From Novosphingobium profundi (GTDB lineage: Bacteria > Pseudomonadota > Alphaproteobacteria > Sphingomonadales > Sphingomonadaceae): a stretch of 64,000 bases of DNA. A model generated the notes under the pieces. That model was not told the origin of the DNA, ran no database searches, and saw nothing but the letters and a program-made list of their open reading frames with translations. The translations under genes and the position numbers were made by a program. Location: the NCBI RefSeq assembly GCF_018491765.1, contig NZ_JABWCU010000004.1, positions 62,001 to 126,000 of the forward strand, written 5' to 3'. This document shows positions 36,861 to 47,499 of this stretch, in pieces; within the stretch, counting starts at the first letter, position 1; each line of letters starts with the position of its first letter.

Positions 36861-37646
36861 ATGTCGATTGAACAGGACCTCGCGCTTGCCATGCGCCTTG
36901 CCGATGCGGCCGGGGAGGCCATCCGCCCTTATTTCCGGGCTCCCGACCTCGATACCGAGCGCAAGGGCGATGCCTCGCCTGTCACCGCCGCCGATCGGGC
37001 CGCGGAAGAGGCGATGCGCCGCATTCTCAAGGCCGAAATGCCCCAGGACGGCATCATCGGCGAGGAATTCGGCACCGAGAAGGGCACTTCGCGGCGCGAA
37101 TGGGTGCTCGATCCGATCGACGGCACGGTTTCCTTCGTCGTCGGGCGTCCGATCTTCGGAACGCTCATCGCGCTGCTGGTCGATGGCTGGCCGGTGCTGG
37201 GCGTGATCGACCAGCCGATCCTGGGTGAACGTTGGGTCGGCGCGAGCGGGCGTGAGACGACGTTCAACGGCAAGCCGGTGCGCACGCGCCACTGCCGTGA
37301 ACTGGCGCAAGCGGTGCTGGCGACGACCGGGCCGCACTATTTCGACGACCACCAGGGCGAGCACTTCATGGGGCTGGCCGCCAAGACCGATCACAAGCGC
37401 ATGGTCATGGGCGGCGATTGCTACAACTACGGCTTGCTCGCCGCGGGCCATATCGACCTCGTTTGCGAAGCGGGTCTCAAGCTGCACGACTGGGCCGCAC
37501 TGGTGCCAATCGTCGAAGGCGCGGGCGGCACGATGTGCGACTGGAACGGCGATCCGCTTCACGCGGCCTCGGAAGGGCATGTCCTGGCGATTGGCGACCC
37601 TGCGCGGCTCGAGGACGTTGTCGAGGCGATGGTCTGCCACCATTGA
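36861..37646 (+). CDS. hisN: Histidinol-phosphatase, inositol-monophosphatase family
   Basis: A 261-aa Mg-dependent phosphatase. The metal-binding motifs GEEFGTE, LDPIDGTVSFV and KLHDWAALVPIVEGAGG define the family. Alphaproteobacterial members like this one (short, with the MGGDCYNYGLLAAGHIDL segment) act as histidinol-phosphate phosphatases in histidine synthesis, so HisN is the likely role; an inositol or other sugar phosphatase cannot be excluded. The ATG at 36861 gives MSIEQDLALAMRLA. The next gene starts 22 bases after its stop. Confidence 0.85.
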   Translation: MSIEQDLALAMRLADAAGEAIRPYFRAPDLDTERKGDASPVTAADRAAEEAMRRILKAEMPQDGIIGEEFGTEKGTSRREWVLDPIDGTVSFVVGRPIFGTLIALLVDGWPVLGVIDQPILGERWVGASGRETTFNGKPVRTRHCRELAQAVLATTGPHYFDDHQGEHFMGLAAKTDHKRMVMGGDCYNYGLLAAGHIDLVCEAGLKLHDWAALVPIVEGAGGTMCDWNGDPLHAASEGHVLAIGDPARLEDVVEAMVCHH

Positions 37647-37668
37647 GCCGGTGGTCCGGCGCAGCACC

Positions 37669-38103
37669 ATGATCGCGCCGCGCCGCTTCTTCTTCTACGG
37701 AACCCTGCTCGACGAGGCGGACAATCCGATCGCCCGCGCCGCGCATCGCCATTTGCGCCCGATCGGACGGGCCTGGGTGCCGGGGGCGCTGGTGGCCCTG
37801 CCGGATCCAGCGGGCTGGTATCCGGCGCTCGTGCGCGGCGAGGGACGTGTCGCGGGCGTGCTCTACGCGGCGCTGCCGGGCTTCGGCGCCAACGAACTGG
37901 CCGCGCTCGACCACTACGAAGGCTGCGCGCTGGGCGAGTACTGGCGCGCGATCGTCCCGGCGCACGATGGCGCGGGCCGGGCCCGGGCGGCGCAGGCCTA
38001 TCTCTACCGCCGTCGACCGCCGCGCGCCGCGCAAGCGATTGCCTCTGGCGATTTCTCGGGCTGGCTGACCGAGACCGGACGCGGGCCCTTTCGCGCCGGT
38101 TGA
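37669..38103 (+). CDS. Gamma-glutamylcyclotransferase-like (AIG2) protein
   Basis: A 144-aa protein of the GGCT/AIG2 fold. The substrate loop FFYGTLL near the N-terminus and the acidic catalytic segment LDHYEGCALGEYWR are both present. Members cyclise gamma-glutamyl groups or act on related amines; the true substrate is unknown. It is close behind hisN (22 bases) and 61 bases before the CHAT gene, so the three may share a transcript. Confidence 0.85.
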   Translation: MIAPRRFFFYGTLLDEADNPIARAAHRHLRPIGRAWVPGALVALPDPAGWYPALVRGEGRVAGVLYAALPGFGANELAALDHYEGCALGEYWRAIVPAHDGAGRARAAQAYLYRRRPPRAAQAIASGDFSGWLTETGRGPFRAG

Positions 38104-38164
38104 CGGAGAGGGCACGATTCCCCGCTTGTCAGCCCGCTCCCTCGCCCCGTACGTTGCCGGCAGG

Positions 38165-41086
38165 ATGGGGAACGGGGCGAAATCGCTGCTGGTGTGGGTT
38201 CTGACCTGCGCCGCGCTTGCAGGCGCACCGGCTCGTGCGCAGTGCGGGCCCGCGCTCGCGGAGCCTGAGGCCGCCTCGCCGCTCGAGCGCTCGTTCGCCC
38301 AAGCTCTTTCCCAGGACAAATACCGCGACGCGGCCGGACAGGCGCAGCGCTGGCGCGAACTGATGGCGCAGGCGGCCGATGGGCAGGCGGTCGCGCCGTT
38401 CTGGCGCGTGCGTGGCCAGACGCGGCTCGCATGGGAGCTTGAGTATTCCGACCAGGCCGAGGCTGCGCTCGGCGAAGGCCGCAAGGCGCTCGACATGATC
38501 GGTGCGGCTGGACTGACGGGAAGCGCGCTCGAAGGCGAGGCGCACGTGGTGATGGCGACAATCCTCGCCGACCGACGCGAACTCGCACCGGCGCAAGAGG
38601 CGGCCACGCGGGCGCTTGCGGTGGCGCAGGCGAGCGTGGGCGCGCGCTCTGCGCTGGCAAGCCTGGCGCACAACGCGCTGGGCACCGTAGCCTATGCCCG
38701 CGGGCAGTATGTCGAGGCCGAGCGCCAATATGCGCAGGCCGTCGAACTTGCAGTCGCCTGCCAGCCAGCGCAGGACCCCGCCATCGTCAACCAATTGGCC
38801 TCGCATGCGGGTACGCTGTTCATGATCGGCGAGGTCGAGGCGGCGCTTCAGGAGGCGCAGCGCGCGGCAAACTGGGCTTCGGCGCACGTGAGCGAGGACA
38901 GCCCGGTGCAGACTCTGGCGCTGGGCAACCTCGGCGCCCTGCTGCTGACCACGGGGCGATTTGCGGAGGCCGAACGCGCCTTGCGCCGAGTGGTCGACCT
39001 CGAGGCGACCTACCAGCCGCAAAGCTGGTATTACCGCGCGGTTTCCTTGTCCAATTACGCGGGCGTGCTGCGCCGGCTCGGGCGGATCGAAGAGGCGGAG
39101 GCGCTGTGGCTTGCCGCCGCCGGGTTCCACCGCAAGGCCTCGATCGGACGCGACCCGTCCAGCGCCTCGTTCCCGTTGCGCAATGCGGCCGATGCGGCGC
39201 TCGAACGCGGCGATCTGCGGCTCGCGCTCGCACGGCGCGAGGAGGCGGTGCGCCTGCTCGACAAAGTGGCCCCTGCCGAGGATCCCGAGCGCGCACGGGC
39301 GCACCTCGAGCGTGCGTCGGCACGCCTGTTGCTGGGGCAGGCGCGCGCGGCGCGGCGCGAGGCCGATCCGGCCATCGCGATCCTGCGGCGCGGTTACGAG
39401 GAAACCAGTTTGCGCCGCATGCCGGCCGAGATCGACTACGCCCGGATTCTGGCGGAGACGGGGCAACTCGAGGCGGCTTATGCTCTTGCCAGCGAAGTCG
39501 CGCAGCGTCTCGAGGTGCGCCTGCTCGACGCGGCGACCAGCCGGGGCGATCTGGTGCGCTATGGCAGCGCCTTCGCCGCCAGTTTCTCGACCGCGACCGA
39601 GCTGGCGCTGCGTACCGGGCGCGACGAGCAGGCCTTCCACTACCTGCAACTGGCGAACATGTCCGACATTGTGGTCGTCACTAACGAAGTGGCCGCCCGT
39701 GCGGCGGCTGCGGATCCGCAGACCGCGGCGTCGATCCGCGATTTCCAGGATCGGGTGCGACGCCGACAGGCGCTCGAACGCGAAAGCAGCTTCGCGCTCG
39801 CGGCAGGCGATGGCGCCCGCGCGGCGCAGCTCGCCGCGCAGATCGCGCAGAACGATGCCGATATCGCGGCGCTGGGGAGCCAGCTCGACCGGATCGCGCC
39901 GCGCCTGCGCGCGCTGGGACGGCCGGTGCCGGTGACGCTGGCCGACTACCGGGCGCGGCTGGGGGAGGACGAGGCGCTGGTGGCGCCCTTGTTGCTCGAC
40001 GAGCGGGTCATTACCCTGGTGGTGACACGCGAGGGGCTGACCTGGGGGCAATCTCCCGTTCCGCGCGCGCGGATGCGTGGCTGGCTGGTTTCGTTGCGCG
40101 CTTCGCTCGACCCCAATTCCGTGCGGGCCATCGTCGGCAAGCCGCCGGCCTTCGCCTATGACGCGGCGCGCGCGCTCTACTCGGCGCTGTTTCCTGTACC
40201 GGTCGCGAAGGCGATCGTGGGGAAGGCAAACCTCATCTACTTTGCCACTGGACATCTCGCGGGACTGCCGATCGCGCTCTTGCCCACCAGCGCGCGCGGG
40301 CTTTCCGGGACCAACATCGATCCGGCCCGTATCGATCCGGCGGGAGTCGACTGGCTGGTGCGTGCGCACAGCGTCCGGATCGCGCCCTCGCTGGTGCCTC
40401 CTGCGCCTTCGCGTGCGCGCAGCGGACAGGCCATGCGCTTCCTGGGCGTCGGCGCACCGCGCGTGGGCCCGCGTGACGGGGACCCGGCGCAAGGCCATCC
40501 GGACTTGTCCGATCTGCCCGCCTTGCCGGGTGCGCGCCGTGAGCTGACGGCGCTGGCCGAGGTTTTCGGCGCTTCGCGCTCGACCTTGCTGCTCGGCGCG
40601 CAGGCGAATGCCCGGGCGCTCGCTACCCTGCCGCTCACCGACTACGCGATCGTGACTTTCGCCACGCATGGCCTGGGTGTGGGCGAGCGGGTGGGGCTCG
40701 ACGAGCCTGCGCTCGTGTTGTCGCCCGAAACTGGCGACGACGGCCTGCTAACCGCGTCGCGGATCATGCAACTGCACCTCGATGCCGACTGGGTGATCCT
40801 CTCGGCCTGCGATACGGCTGGCGGCGCGGGTGTCGGGGCCCCATTGCTGAGTGGCCTCGCTTCCGCTTTCCTCCACGCCGGGGCGCGGGCCCTGCTGGTG
40901 TCGCACTGGCCGGTACGCGACGACGTGGCCGCCCGGTTGGTGACCGAATCGGTACGTCTCCAGGCGGAAGGGATGGACGCGGCGCAGGCCCTCCAGCGCG
41001 CGCAACTCGAGCTCATCGACGCGCATCCCCTGCCCGGCAGCGCGGAGCCCGGGAACTGGGCGGCGATGGTGCTGGTCGAAGGCTGA
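38165..41086 (+). CDS. Exported TPR protein with a C-terminal CHAT (caspase-like) peptidase domain
   Basis: About 973 aa from the ATG at 38165, which starts a Sec signal ([20 protein letters not shown]). Residues about 45-450 are helical tetratricopeptide-type repeats (for example [20 protein letters not shown]). The C-terminal 250 residues form a CHAT domain with the Cys/His dyad: His835 in FATHGLGVG and Cys882 in [10 protein letters not shown], and the ending [13 protein letters not shown] is typical. CHAT domains are caspase-family proteases; in this exported form the target is unknown. A TTG at 38126 would add 13 residues but has poorly placed ribosome-site bases. Confidence 0.88.
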   Translation: MGNGAKSLLVWVLTCAALAGAPARAQCGPALAEPEAASPLERSFAQALSQDKYRDAAGQAQRWRELMAQAADGQAVAPFWRVRGQTRLAWELEYSDQAEAALGEGRKALDMIGAAGLTGSALEGEAHVVMATILADRRELAPAQEAATRALAVAQASVGARSALASLAHNALGTVAYARGQYVEAERQYAQAVELAVACQPAQDPAIVNQLASHAGTLFMIGEVEAALQEAQRAANWASAHVSEDSPVQTLALGNLGALLLTTGRFAEAERALRRVVDLEATYQPQSWYYRAVSLSNYAGVLRRLGRIEEAEALWLAAAGFHRKASIGRDPSSASFPLRNAADAALERGDLRLALARREEAVRLLDKVAPAEDPERARAHLERASARLLLGQARAARREADPAIAILRRGYEETSLRRMPAEIDYARILAETGQLEAAYALASEVAQRLEVRLLDAATSRGDLVRYGSAFAASFSTATELALRTGRDEQAFHYLQLANMSDIVVVTNEVAARAAAADPQTAASIRDFQDRVRRRQALERESSFALAAGDGARAAQLAAQIAQNDADIAALGSQLDRIAPRLRALGRPVPVTLADYRARLGEDEALVAPLLLDERVITLVVTREGLTWGQSPVPRARMRGWLVSLRASLDPNSVRAIVGKPPAFAYDAARALYSALFPVPVAKAIVGKANLIYFATGHLAGLPIALLPTSARGLSGTNIDPARIDPAGVDWLVRAHSVRIAPSLVPPAPSRARSGQAMRFLGVGAPRVGPRDGDPAQGHPDLSDLPALPGARRELTALAEVFGASRSTLLLGAQANARALATLPLTDYAIVTFATHGLGVGERVGLDEPALVLSPETGDDGLLTASRIMQLHLDADWVILSACDTAGGAGVGAPLLSGLASAFLHAGARALLVSHWPVRDDVAARLVTESVRLQAEGMDAAQALQRAQLELIDAHPLPGSAEPGNWAAMVLVEG

Positions 41087-41282
41087 GCCGGGTCCCGGCT
41101 GCGGCGCGGGTGGAGAGGCGGCGGAGGTGGCGTATCGCGGGACTTGCTTTTGCGGCGATGGAACGGTAATGGGCCGCCCTTCAATCGACACGGTTGAGTC
41201 TTTTCACGAAGAGATTCGCGGGTCGGCCTGGCGACAAGGGCTGCCAGGGTCGACCGGACGTGTCCCTGCAAAGGAGACGAAA

Positions 41283-41486
41283 ATGCCCAAGTTGAAGACG
41301 AAGAGCGGCGTCAAGAAGCGCTTCAAGCTCACCGCCACCGGCAAGGTGAAGCACGGCGTTGCCGGCAAGCGTCACCGCCTGATCAGCCACAACGGCAAGT
41401 ACATCCGCCAGAATCGCGGCACCGAGGTCATTTCCGACGCCGATGCCAAGACGATCAAGAAGTGGGCGCCCTACGGGCTCAACTGA
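41283..41486 (+). CDS. rpmI: Ribosomal protein bL35
   Basis: A 67-aa basic protein of the large ribosomal subunit ([17 protein letters not shown]). AAAGGAG precedes the ATG at 41283 with 6 bases between. rplT starts 13 bases after its stop; infC, often upstream, is not there. The roughly 195-base upstream region may be an L20-binding leader as in E. coli, but I did not recognise a defined structure. Confidence 0.98.
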   Translation: MPKLKTKSGVKKRFKLTATGKVKHGVAGKRHRLISHNGKYIRQNRGTEVISDADAKTIKKWAPYGLN

Positions 41487-41499
41487 GGAGTACTGACCA

Positions 41500-41859
41500 A
41501 TGAGCCGTATCAAGCGTGGTGTTACCACCCGTGCCAAGCACAAGCGTCTTCTCGAACAGGCCAAGGGTTACCGCGGCCGTCGCAAGAACACGATCCGCGT
41601 TGCCCGTCAGGCTGTCGAAAAGGCCGGCCAGTACGCCTACCGCGACCGCAAGATCAAGAAGCGCAACTTCCGCGCTCTCTGGATTCAGCGCATCAACGCC
41701 GCCGTGCGCAACGAAGGCCTGACCTACTCGCAGTTCATGCATGGCGTTAAGCTCGCCGGCATCGAGCTCGACCGCAAGTCGATGGCCGACCTCGCCATGA
41801 ACGAGGGTGCCGTGTTCTCGTCGGTGATCGCGCAGGCCAAGGCCGCGCTTCCGGCCTGA
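41500..41859 (+). CDS. rplT: Ribosomal protein bL20
   Basis: A 119-aa protein needed early in 50S assembly. The sequence [20 protein letters not shown] and [18 protein letters not shown] core are characteristic. It forms an operon with rpmI and is followed by a perfect terminator. Confidence 0.98.
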   Translation: MSRIKRGVTTRAKHKRLLEQAKGYRGRRKNTIRVARQAVEKAGQYAYRDRKIKKRNFRALWIQRINAAVRNEGLTYSQFMHGVKLAGIELDRKSMADLAMNEGAVFSSVIAQAKAALPA

Positions 41860-41911
41860 GCCACACGGATACAGGGTTTCACCGATTTCGAACCGGTGAT
41901 GCGCCAAATGG

Positions 41912-41945
41912 AAGGGCACGAACAGCAATGTTCGTGCCCTTTGTC
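41912..41945 (+). terminator. Terminator of rpmI-rplT
   Basis: AAGGGCACGAACA and TGTTCGTGCCCTT form a perfect 13-bp stem with loop GCAA, followed by TGTCTT. It starts 53 bases after the rplT stop. Confidence 0.85.
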
Positions 41946-42002
41946 TTGCAGAACTTCGAAAAACACCTTAATAAAGAATAAGTTTTTCTGTATGGAGCGG
42001 AA

Positions 42003-42890
42003 ATGTCCGCACACTGTAAAGTTACGGCAAACTATTTGAGTGCAGTTCCTGAACTGCGCCGCTACTTTGCGAGTGTATTTTTAATCGAAATTGATGTAGT
42101 CGGCGGCGATGTCGTAGAAGATTTCATGTTTCCCGACTGGGCGACGCTGCGTTTCAACGCGCATCCTTCGATCGCCGGCAACACGCGTTCGGGCGAACAA
42201 TTGCAGAGTTCGCGTTTCGTGGTTTCGGGGCCGCGTTCCCAGGAAGTCTACTTGCGGACCGGAAGTCTACGCCAGTGGGGTGTGCTTTTGCATCCTCTTG
42301 GCTGGTCGTTGCTCGTGGGGGCTCCTGCACAGGACTACGCCAACCGGCTCGTCAACGGCATGATGGACCCGGCCTTCGTGCGGTTTCGCCCGCTGGCCGA
42401 TACGCTCTTTGGCGAGGTTCCCGATGCGCGGGCGGAGCTGCAGCGCCTGACCGAATTCTTCATGGCGATGTCTGCGCTCGAAAGCCCTTCGGCGCGGACC
42501 ATCGCGCTGGCCTACGACGCGATCCAAAATCCCGAGGTCGACAGCGTCGAGGCACTCGCGGAGCGGGTCGGCGTGACCCGGCGCACGCTCGAGCGGCTTT
42601 GCCAGCGGGCCTTCGGGTTCCCGCCCAAGCTTCTCCTGCGCCGCCAGCGCTTTCTGCGCAGTCTTGCGCAGTTCACCGTCGATCCCTCGCTCAAGTGGGT
42701 CGGGGCGCTCGATGCAGGCTACTACGATCAGGCCCAGTTCGTGCGCGATTTCCACGAGTTCATGGGCATGACGCCGACCGAATACGGCCACCGCGCCAAG
42801 CCGGTCGTCGAGCCCGTTCTGTGCGAGAGGGCTCGGCATATGCGCGAGGAAACGCATTCGCTGGGCGACAAGGATCGCCTGCCCGCCTGA
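42003..42890 (+). CDS. AraC-family transcriptional regulator
   Basis: A 295-aa protein with a C-terminal AraC helix-turn-helix pair (VEALAERVGVTRRTLERLCQ, then GYYDQAQFVRDFHEFMGMTP ending in TEYG). The N-terminal 170 residues are a sensor domain with no recognised ligand. GGAG at 41994 precedes the ATG at 42003. The first 100 to 150 bases and the upstream gap are clearly AT-richer (TTA, ATT and GTA codons) than the rest of the window, which may mark transfer or simply a regulated promoter. It separates rpmI-rplT from pheST, genes that often lie together. Targets unknown. Confidence 0.87.
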   Translation: MSAHCKVTANYLSAVPELRRYFASVFLIEIDVVGGDVVEDFMFPDWATLRFNAHPSIAGNTRSGEQLQSSRFVVSGPRSQEVYLRTGSLRQWGVLLHPLGWSLLVGAPAQDYANRLVNGMMDPAFVRFRPLADTLFGEVPDARAELQRLTEFFMAMSALESPSARTIALAYDAIQNPEVDSVEALAERVGVTRRTLERLCQRAFGFPPKLLLRRQRFLRSLAQFTVDPSLKWVGALDAGYYDQAQFVRDFHEFMGMTPTEYGHRAKPVVEPVLCERARHMREETHSLGDKDRLPA

Positions 42891-42992
42891 TCGGACCTGA
42901 TCGGGGGCCCCGCCTTGCATCGTTGCGCTTCGCGAGCGAGGCTCCTAAGGACCGCGCTCAGAACATTGACCAGGAACAGGCAGAAACCCGAC

Positions 42993-44090
42993 GTGGACTA
43001 CGCAGCAACCGGCCAGGAGGCCCTTTCGCGCATTGCAGGGGCATGCGATCTCGAGACGCTGGAAGGCCTGCGGGTGGAATTCCTGGGCAAGCAGGGATCG
43101 ATTTCGGGCCTGCTCAAGACGCTGGGCAAGCTGAGCCCGGAAGAGCGCAAGGAAGAAGGGCCCAAGATCCACGGTCTGCGCGAGAGCGTGAGCGAGGCTC
43201 TGGCCGCACGCAAGGACGCGCTGGAAAGCGCGGCGCTGGAGGCCCGCCTCGCCGCCGAGACGATTGACCTCTCGCTCCCCGCGCCCGAGGCGCCGCGCGG
43301 CTCTGTCCACCCGATCTCGCAGGTCATGGACGAACTCGCCGAGATCTTCGCCGACATGGGCTTCGCCGTCGCGACCGGTCCCGAGATCGAGGATGACTGG
43401 CACAACTTCACCGCGCTCAACATGCCCGAGACGCATCCCGCGCGCGCCATGCACGACACCTTCTATTTCCCCGACAAGGATGACGAAGGCCGCGACATGC
43501 TGTTGCGCACGCACACCTCGCCGGTGCAGATCCGCGCGATGATCGCGAAGGGTGCGCCCATCCGCATCATCGCGCCGGGCCGCGTCTACCGTTCGGACAG
43601 CGACGCGACGCACACGCCCATGTTCCACCAGGTCGAGGGCCTGGTCATCGACAAGGGCATTCACCTGGGTCACCTCAAGTGGACGCTCGAGACCTTCCTC
43701 AAGGCCTATTTCGAGCGCGACGACATCGTCCTGAGGCTTCGCCCCAGCTACTTCCCCTTCACCGAACCCTCGGTCGAGGTGGACGTGGGCTACAGCCAGG
43801 AAAACGGGCGCCGGGTGGTCGGCGGCTCGGGCGACGCGCCGGGCCATGCCTGGATGGAAGTGCTCGGCTCGGGCATGGTCAACCGCCGCGTCATCGCGGC
43901 CGCCGGGCTCGACCCCGACGAGTGGCAGGGCTTTGCCTTCGGCACCGGCGTCGACCGCCTCGCCATGCTCAAGTATGGCATGGACGATTTGCGCGCCTTC
44001 TTCGACGGCGACGTGCGCTGGCTTTCGCATTACGGCTTCTCCGCCCTCGACGTGCCGACCCTCGCAGGTGGCGTCGGCACCCCGGCCTGA
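42993..44090 (+). CDS. pheS: Phenylalanyl-tRNA synthetase alpha subunit
   Basis: Catalytic subunit of the class II PheRS heterotetramer. The protein is 365 aa from the GTG at 42993 ([16 protein letters not shown]), which fits the usual start of an N-terminal coiled coil; an upstream TTG extension is basic and not family-like. Motif 2 ([20 protein letters not shown]) and motif 3 ([14 protein letters not shown]) are present. pheT follows after 23 bases. Confidence 0.97.
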   Translation: MDYAATGQEALSRIAGACDLETLEGLRVEFLGKQGSISGLLKTLGKLSPEERKEEGPKIHGLRESVSEALAARKDALESAALEARLAAETIDLSLPAPEAPRGSVHPISQVMDELAEIFADMGFAVATGPEIEDDWHNFTALNMPETHPARAMHDTFYFPDKDDEGRDMLLRTHTSPVQIRAMIAKGAPIRIIAPGRVYRSDSDATHTPMFHQVEGLVIDKGIHLGHLKWTLETFLKAYFERDDIVLRLRPSYFPFTEPSVEVDVGYSQENGRRVVGGSGDAPGHAWMEVLGSGMVNRRVIAAAGLDPDEWQGFAFGTGVDRLAMLKYGMDDLRAFFDGDVRWLSHYGFSALDVPTLAGGVGTPA

Positions 44091-44113
44091 GCGGATAAGA
44101 GGACACAGATCAG

Positions 44114-46525
44114 ATGAAATTCTCGCTTTCCTGGCTCAAGCAGTACCTTGAGACCGACGCCGGCATCGACGCGGTGGCCGCCACTCTCAACCGCATCGGC
44201 ATCGAGGTCGAGGGCATCGAGGATCCGGCCGAGAAGCTCGCGGGCTTTCGCGTCGCCAGGATCCTGACCGCCGCGCGTCACCCGGATGCCGACAAGCTCC
44301 AGGTCCTGACCGTCGACACCGGCGAGGGCGATCCCTTGCAGGTCGTGTGCGGCGCGCCCAACGCGCGCGCTGGGCTGGTCGGCGTGCTCGGCCTTCCCGG
44401 CGCCAGCGTTCCGGCCAACGGCATGGTGCTCAAGAAGTCGGCCATTCGCGGCGTCGAATCGAACGGCATGATGTGCTCGGTGCGCGAACTGGAACTGGGC
44501 GACGCGCACGAAGGCATCATCGAGCTGCCCGAAGACGCGCCGGTCGGCACGCCCTTCGCGCAGTACCACGGGGCCGATCCGGTGATCGACGTCTCGATCA
44601 CCCCCAACCGCCCGGATTGCATGGGTGTCTTCGGCATTGCGCGCGACCTTGCCGCCGCGGGCCTGGGCACGCTCAAGCCCGTGGAGGTTCCGACCATCGC
44701 GGGGACTTTCGCGTGCCCGGTCGAGATCCGCATCGAGGACGCCGAGGGCTGCCCCGCGTTCTACGGCCGCGTGATCAAGGGCGTGAAGAACGGGCCCTCG
44801 CCGCAGTGGCTTCAGGATTGCCTCAAGGCCGCCGGTCAGCGCCCGATTTCGGCGCTGGTCGATGCCACCAACTTCATTATGCTCGCCTTCGGGCGCCCGG
44901 CGCACGCCTATGACCTCGCCAAGCTGAACGGGGCGGTCACCGCGCGCCGTGCGAAGGACGGCGAGAGCGTCGTCGCGCTCAACGAAAAGGCCTACACCCT
45001 CGATTCCTCGATGACCGTCATCGCCGACGAGGCGGGCGTGCACGATATCGCGGGCATCATGGGCGGCCAGCATTCGGGCTGCGAGGGCGGAACGACCGAC
45101 GTCCTGCTCGAGATCGCCTACTTCGACCCGCAGCGCATCGCGCTGACCGGCCGCAAGCTCAACCTCACCTCGGATGCGCGCGGGCGTTTCGAGCGCGGCA
45201 TCGATCCGGCGTTCCTGGACGATGGCCTGGCGCTACTGACCGGGCTCATCCAGATCCTGTGCGGCGGCGAGGCTTCCGAGATCGTGCGCGTGGGCGCGGC
45301 GCCCGCAACGCCCAAGATCGTGCATTTCGATCCGGCACTGACCGGACAGCTCGGCGGGGTCGAGATTTCGCCCGAGCAGCAGACGACGATCCTGGAAAGC
45401 CTCGGCTTCTCTGTCGTGGTCGAGGAGGCCGGGTTCGACAAGGCCTGGGCGGTGACTGTGCCGGGCTGGCGTCCCGACGTCGACGGCGCGCCCGACATCG
45501 TCGAGGAAGTCGTGCGCATCCACGGGCTCGACAACATCGAAAGCGTGGCGCTGCCGCGCGCCGATGGTGTGGCCCAGCCGACCGCGACCCCGGCCCAGGC
45601 GCTCGAGCGCCGCGTGCGCCGTGCGGCCGCCGCGCGCGGGCTCAACGAGGCGGTGACTTGGTCGTTCCTGCCGGTCGCCGAGGCCGAAGCCTTCGCGGGC
45701 GAGACCCCGCTGTGGATCCTCGCCAACCCGATCAGCGAGGACATGAAGGCCATGCGCCCCTCGCTCCTGCCCGGCCTGCTTTCGGCGGCCAAGCGCAATC
45801 TTGATCGCGGTGCGGGCGCGCTGCGCCTGTTCGAACTGGGCCGTCGCTACTTGCGCGGCAAGGGCGGGGCGAGCGACGAGCGCATGACGCTGGCGGTCGT
45901 GCTCGCGGGCGAGAAGACTCCGCGCGGCTGGGCCACCGGAAAGGCCGCGCCGTTCGACGCCTACGACGCCAAGGCCGAGGCGCTGGCGCTTCTCGCCGAG
46001 GCGGGTGCGCCGGTCGACAAGCTCCAGGTCATGGGCGAGGCGGGTGGGCAGTTCCACCCTGGCCAGTCGGCGACGCTGCGCCTTGGGCCCAAGAACGTGC
46101 TCGCGCGCTTCGGCATGCTGCATCCCGCGCTTGCCCGGCAGTTCGACATCGCCGGGCCGGTGGCCGTGGTCGAGATCTTCCTCGACGCGATCCCGGCCAA
46201 GAAGGGCGCGGCGAGCTTCACCCGCACCTCCTACACCCCGCCCGCGCTGCAGGCGGTCACGCGCGACTTTGCCTTCCTGGTTCCGGTAGAACTGCCTGCG
46301 GGCGACCTCCTGCGGGTTGTACAGGGCGCGGACAAGGCCAATATCGTGGCTGCCCGCCTCTTCGATGATTTCCGGGGGCAGGGCGTTCCCGAGGGGCACA
46401 AGTCGCTGGCGCTCGAAGTCACGCTCCAGCCGCTCGAGACGAGCTACAAGGAAGCCGATCTCAAGGCGATCAGCGAGAAGGTGACCGCAGCGGCCGCCAA
46501 GCTCGGGGCCACGCTGCGCGGCTGA
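44114..46525 (+). CDS. pheT: Phenylalanyl-tRNA synthetase beta subunit
   Basis: An 803-aa partner of PheS that binds tRNA and edits mischarged tyrosine. Domains in order: N-terminal tRNA-binding OB fold (about 40-150, with CGAPNARAGLVGVLGLPGA), B3/B4 editing domain, B5 domain, inactive catalytic-like core and a C-terminal ferredoxin-like anticodon-binding domain (about 710-803). Length is standard. It forms an operon with pheS and probably with the epimerase gene 36 bases downstream. Confidence 0.97.
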   Translation: MKFSLSWLKQYLETDAGIDAVAATLNRIGIEVEGIEDPAEKLAGFRVARILTAARHPDADKLQVLTVDTGEGDPLQVVCGAPNARAGLVGVLGLPGASVPANGMVLKKSAIRGVESNGMMCSVRELELGDAHEGIIELPEDAPVGTPFAQYHGADPVIDVSITPNRPDCMGVFGIARDLAAAGLGTLKPVEVPTIAGTFACPVEIRIEDAEGCPAFYGRVIKGVKNGPSPQWLQDCLKAAGQRPISALVDATNFIMLAFGRPAHAYDLAKLNGAVTARRAKDGESVVALNEKAYTLDSSMTVIADEAGVHDIAGIMGGQHSGCEGGTTDVLLEIAYFDPQRIALTGRKLNLTSDARGRFERGIDPAFLDDGLALLTGLIQILCGGEASEIVRVGAAPATPKIVHFDPALTGQLGGVEISPEQQTTILESLGFSVVVEEAGFDKAWAVTVPGWRPDVDGAPDIVEEVVRIHGLDNIESVALPRADGVAQPTATPAQALERRVRRAAAARGLNEAVTWSFLPVAEAEAFAGETPLWILANPISEDMKAMRPSLLPGLLSAAKRNLDRGAGALRLFELGRRYLRGKGGASDERMTLAVVLAGEKTPRGWATGKAAPFDAYDAKAEALALLAEAGAPVDKLQVMGEAGGQFHPGQSATLRLGPKNVLARFGMLHPALARQFDIAGPVAVVEIFLDAIPAKKGAASFTRTSYTPPALQAVTRDFAFLVPVELPAGDLLRVVQGADKANIVAARLFDDFRGQGVPEGHKSLALEVTLQPLETSYKEADLKAISEKVTAAAAKLGATLRG

Positions 46526-46561
46526 CGCGCGGCGAAGAGCAACGATGAGGAGACGCACAGC

Positions 46562-47452
46562 GTGTCGGACAGCGAATTGATCAGCATCGGCTCCGGGGAC
46601 CTGACCGCCCGGATCAACCCCTTCGGGGCCGAGCTGTGGTCCCTCGTCGATGCGCAAGGGCGTGAGTTCATGACCGACGGCAACCCCGAGGTCTGGTCCG
46701 GGCACGCGCCGATCCTGTTCCCGATCGTGGGCGCTCTCAACCAGGGACGCTATCGCCTGGGCGGCAAGGAATATGCCCTGCCGCGCCACGGTTTCGCGCG
46801 CCACAGCACCTTCGAGGTGCTGATCGCCGAGAAGGAGCGCGTGATGTTCAGCCTTGCGGCGAACGCGGCGACGCGCGAAGTCTATCCCTTCGAGTTCAAG
46901 CTCAACGTCAACTACCGGGTGATCGGCACCAAGCTGGCGATCGGCGTGGGCGTGCAGAACTGCGGCGAAGTTCCGATGCCCTTCAGCATCGGCTTCCACC
47001 CCGGCTTTGCCTGGCCACTGCCTGGGGGGGCGGCCAAGGAGGACCACCGGATCGTCTTTTCCGAGAACGAGCCGCAGCAGGTGCGCCGGGTCGATCCGAA
47101 GACCGGCCTGCTCCTCCCTGATCGCAAGCACGGCCCGGTCAAGGGCAACACCTTCACCCCGCGCGCCGAACTGTTCGAGGCCGACGCGCTGATCTGGGAC
47201 AAGGTGCATAGCAAGGTGGTCACTTTCGGCCCGCCCAACGGCACGCGCATCGCGGTCAAGAGCTCGGTCCTGCCCATGCTCGGCATCTGGCAGAAGCCGG
47301 GCGCGGACTTCCTGTGCATCGAGCCCTGGCAGGGGATCGCCGACCCGGTCGGCTTCGAGGGCGATTTTCGGGAAAAGCCCGGCGTGATCTCGGTTCCTGC
47401 GGGCCAGACTCAGTTCTTCGAACTGCACATCGCGGTCCTCCCCGCGAACTGA
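46562..47452 (+). CDS. Aldose 1-epimerase family protein
   Basis: A 296-aa beta-rich protein of the galactose-mutarotase-like fold, LacX subgroup. His-containing motifs RHGFARHSTF and IGFHPGFAWPL supply likely catalytic residues, and LFPIVGAL is typical. It begins with GTG at 46562 after a GAGGAG-like ribosome site and follows pheT by 36 bases. The sugar is unknown. Confidence 0.87.
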   Translation: MSDSELISIGSGDLTARINPFGAELWSLVDAQGREFMTDGNPEVWSGHAPILFPIVGALNQGRYRLGGKEYALPRHGFARHSTFEVLIAEKERVMFSLAANAATREVYPFEFKLNVNYRVIGTKLAIGVGVQNCGEVPMPFSIGFHPGFAWPLPGGAAKEDHRIVFSENEPQQVRRVDPKTGLLLPDRKHGPVKGNTFTPRAELFEADALIWDKVHSKVVTFGPPNGTRIAVKSSVLPMLGIWQKPGADFLCIEPWQGIADPVGFEGDFREKPGVISVPAGQTQFFELHIAVLPAN

Positions 47453-47499
47453 TGGGCGCCTGGCGCGTTCACCCCACGTAGAATTCCAGGAGATTTCCC

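Noticed and set aside
41127..41282. In-frame 52-residue extension upstream of rpmI
   Set aside because: bL35 always begins MPKLKT; the ribosome site AAAGGAG directly before 41283 fixes the start, so the upstream frame is leader sequence.
42915..42992. Longer pheS starting at a TTG
   Set aside because: The extra 26 residues are Arg-rich and unlike any PheS; GTG at 42993 restores the normal N-terminus.
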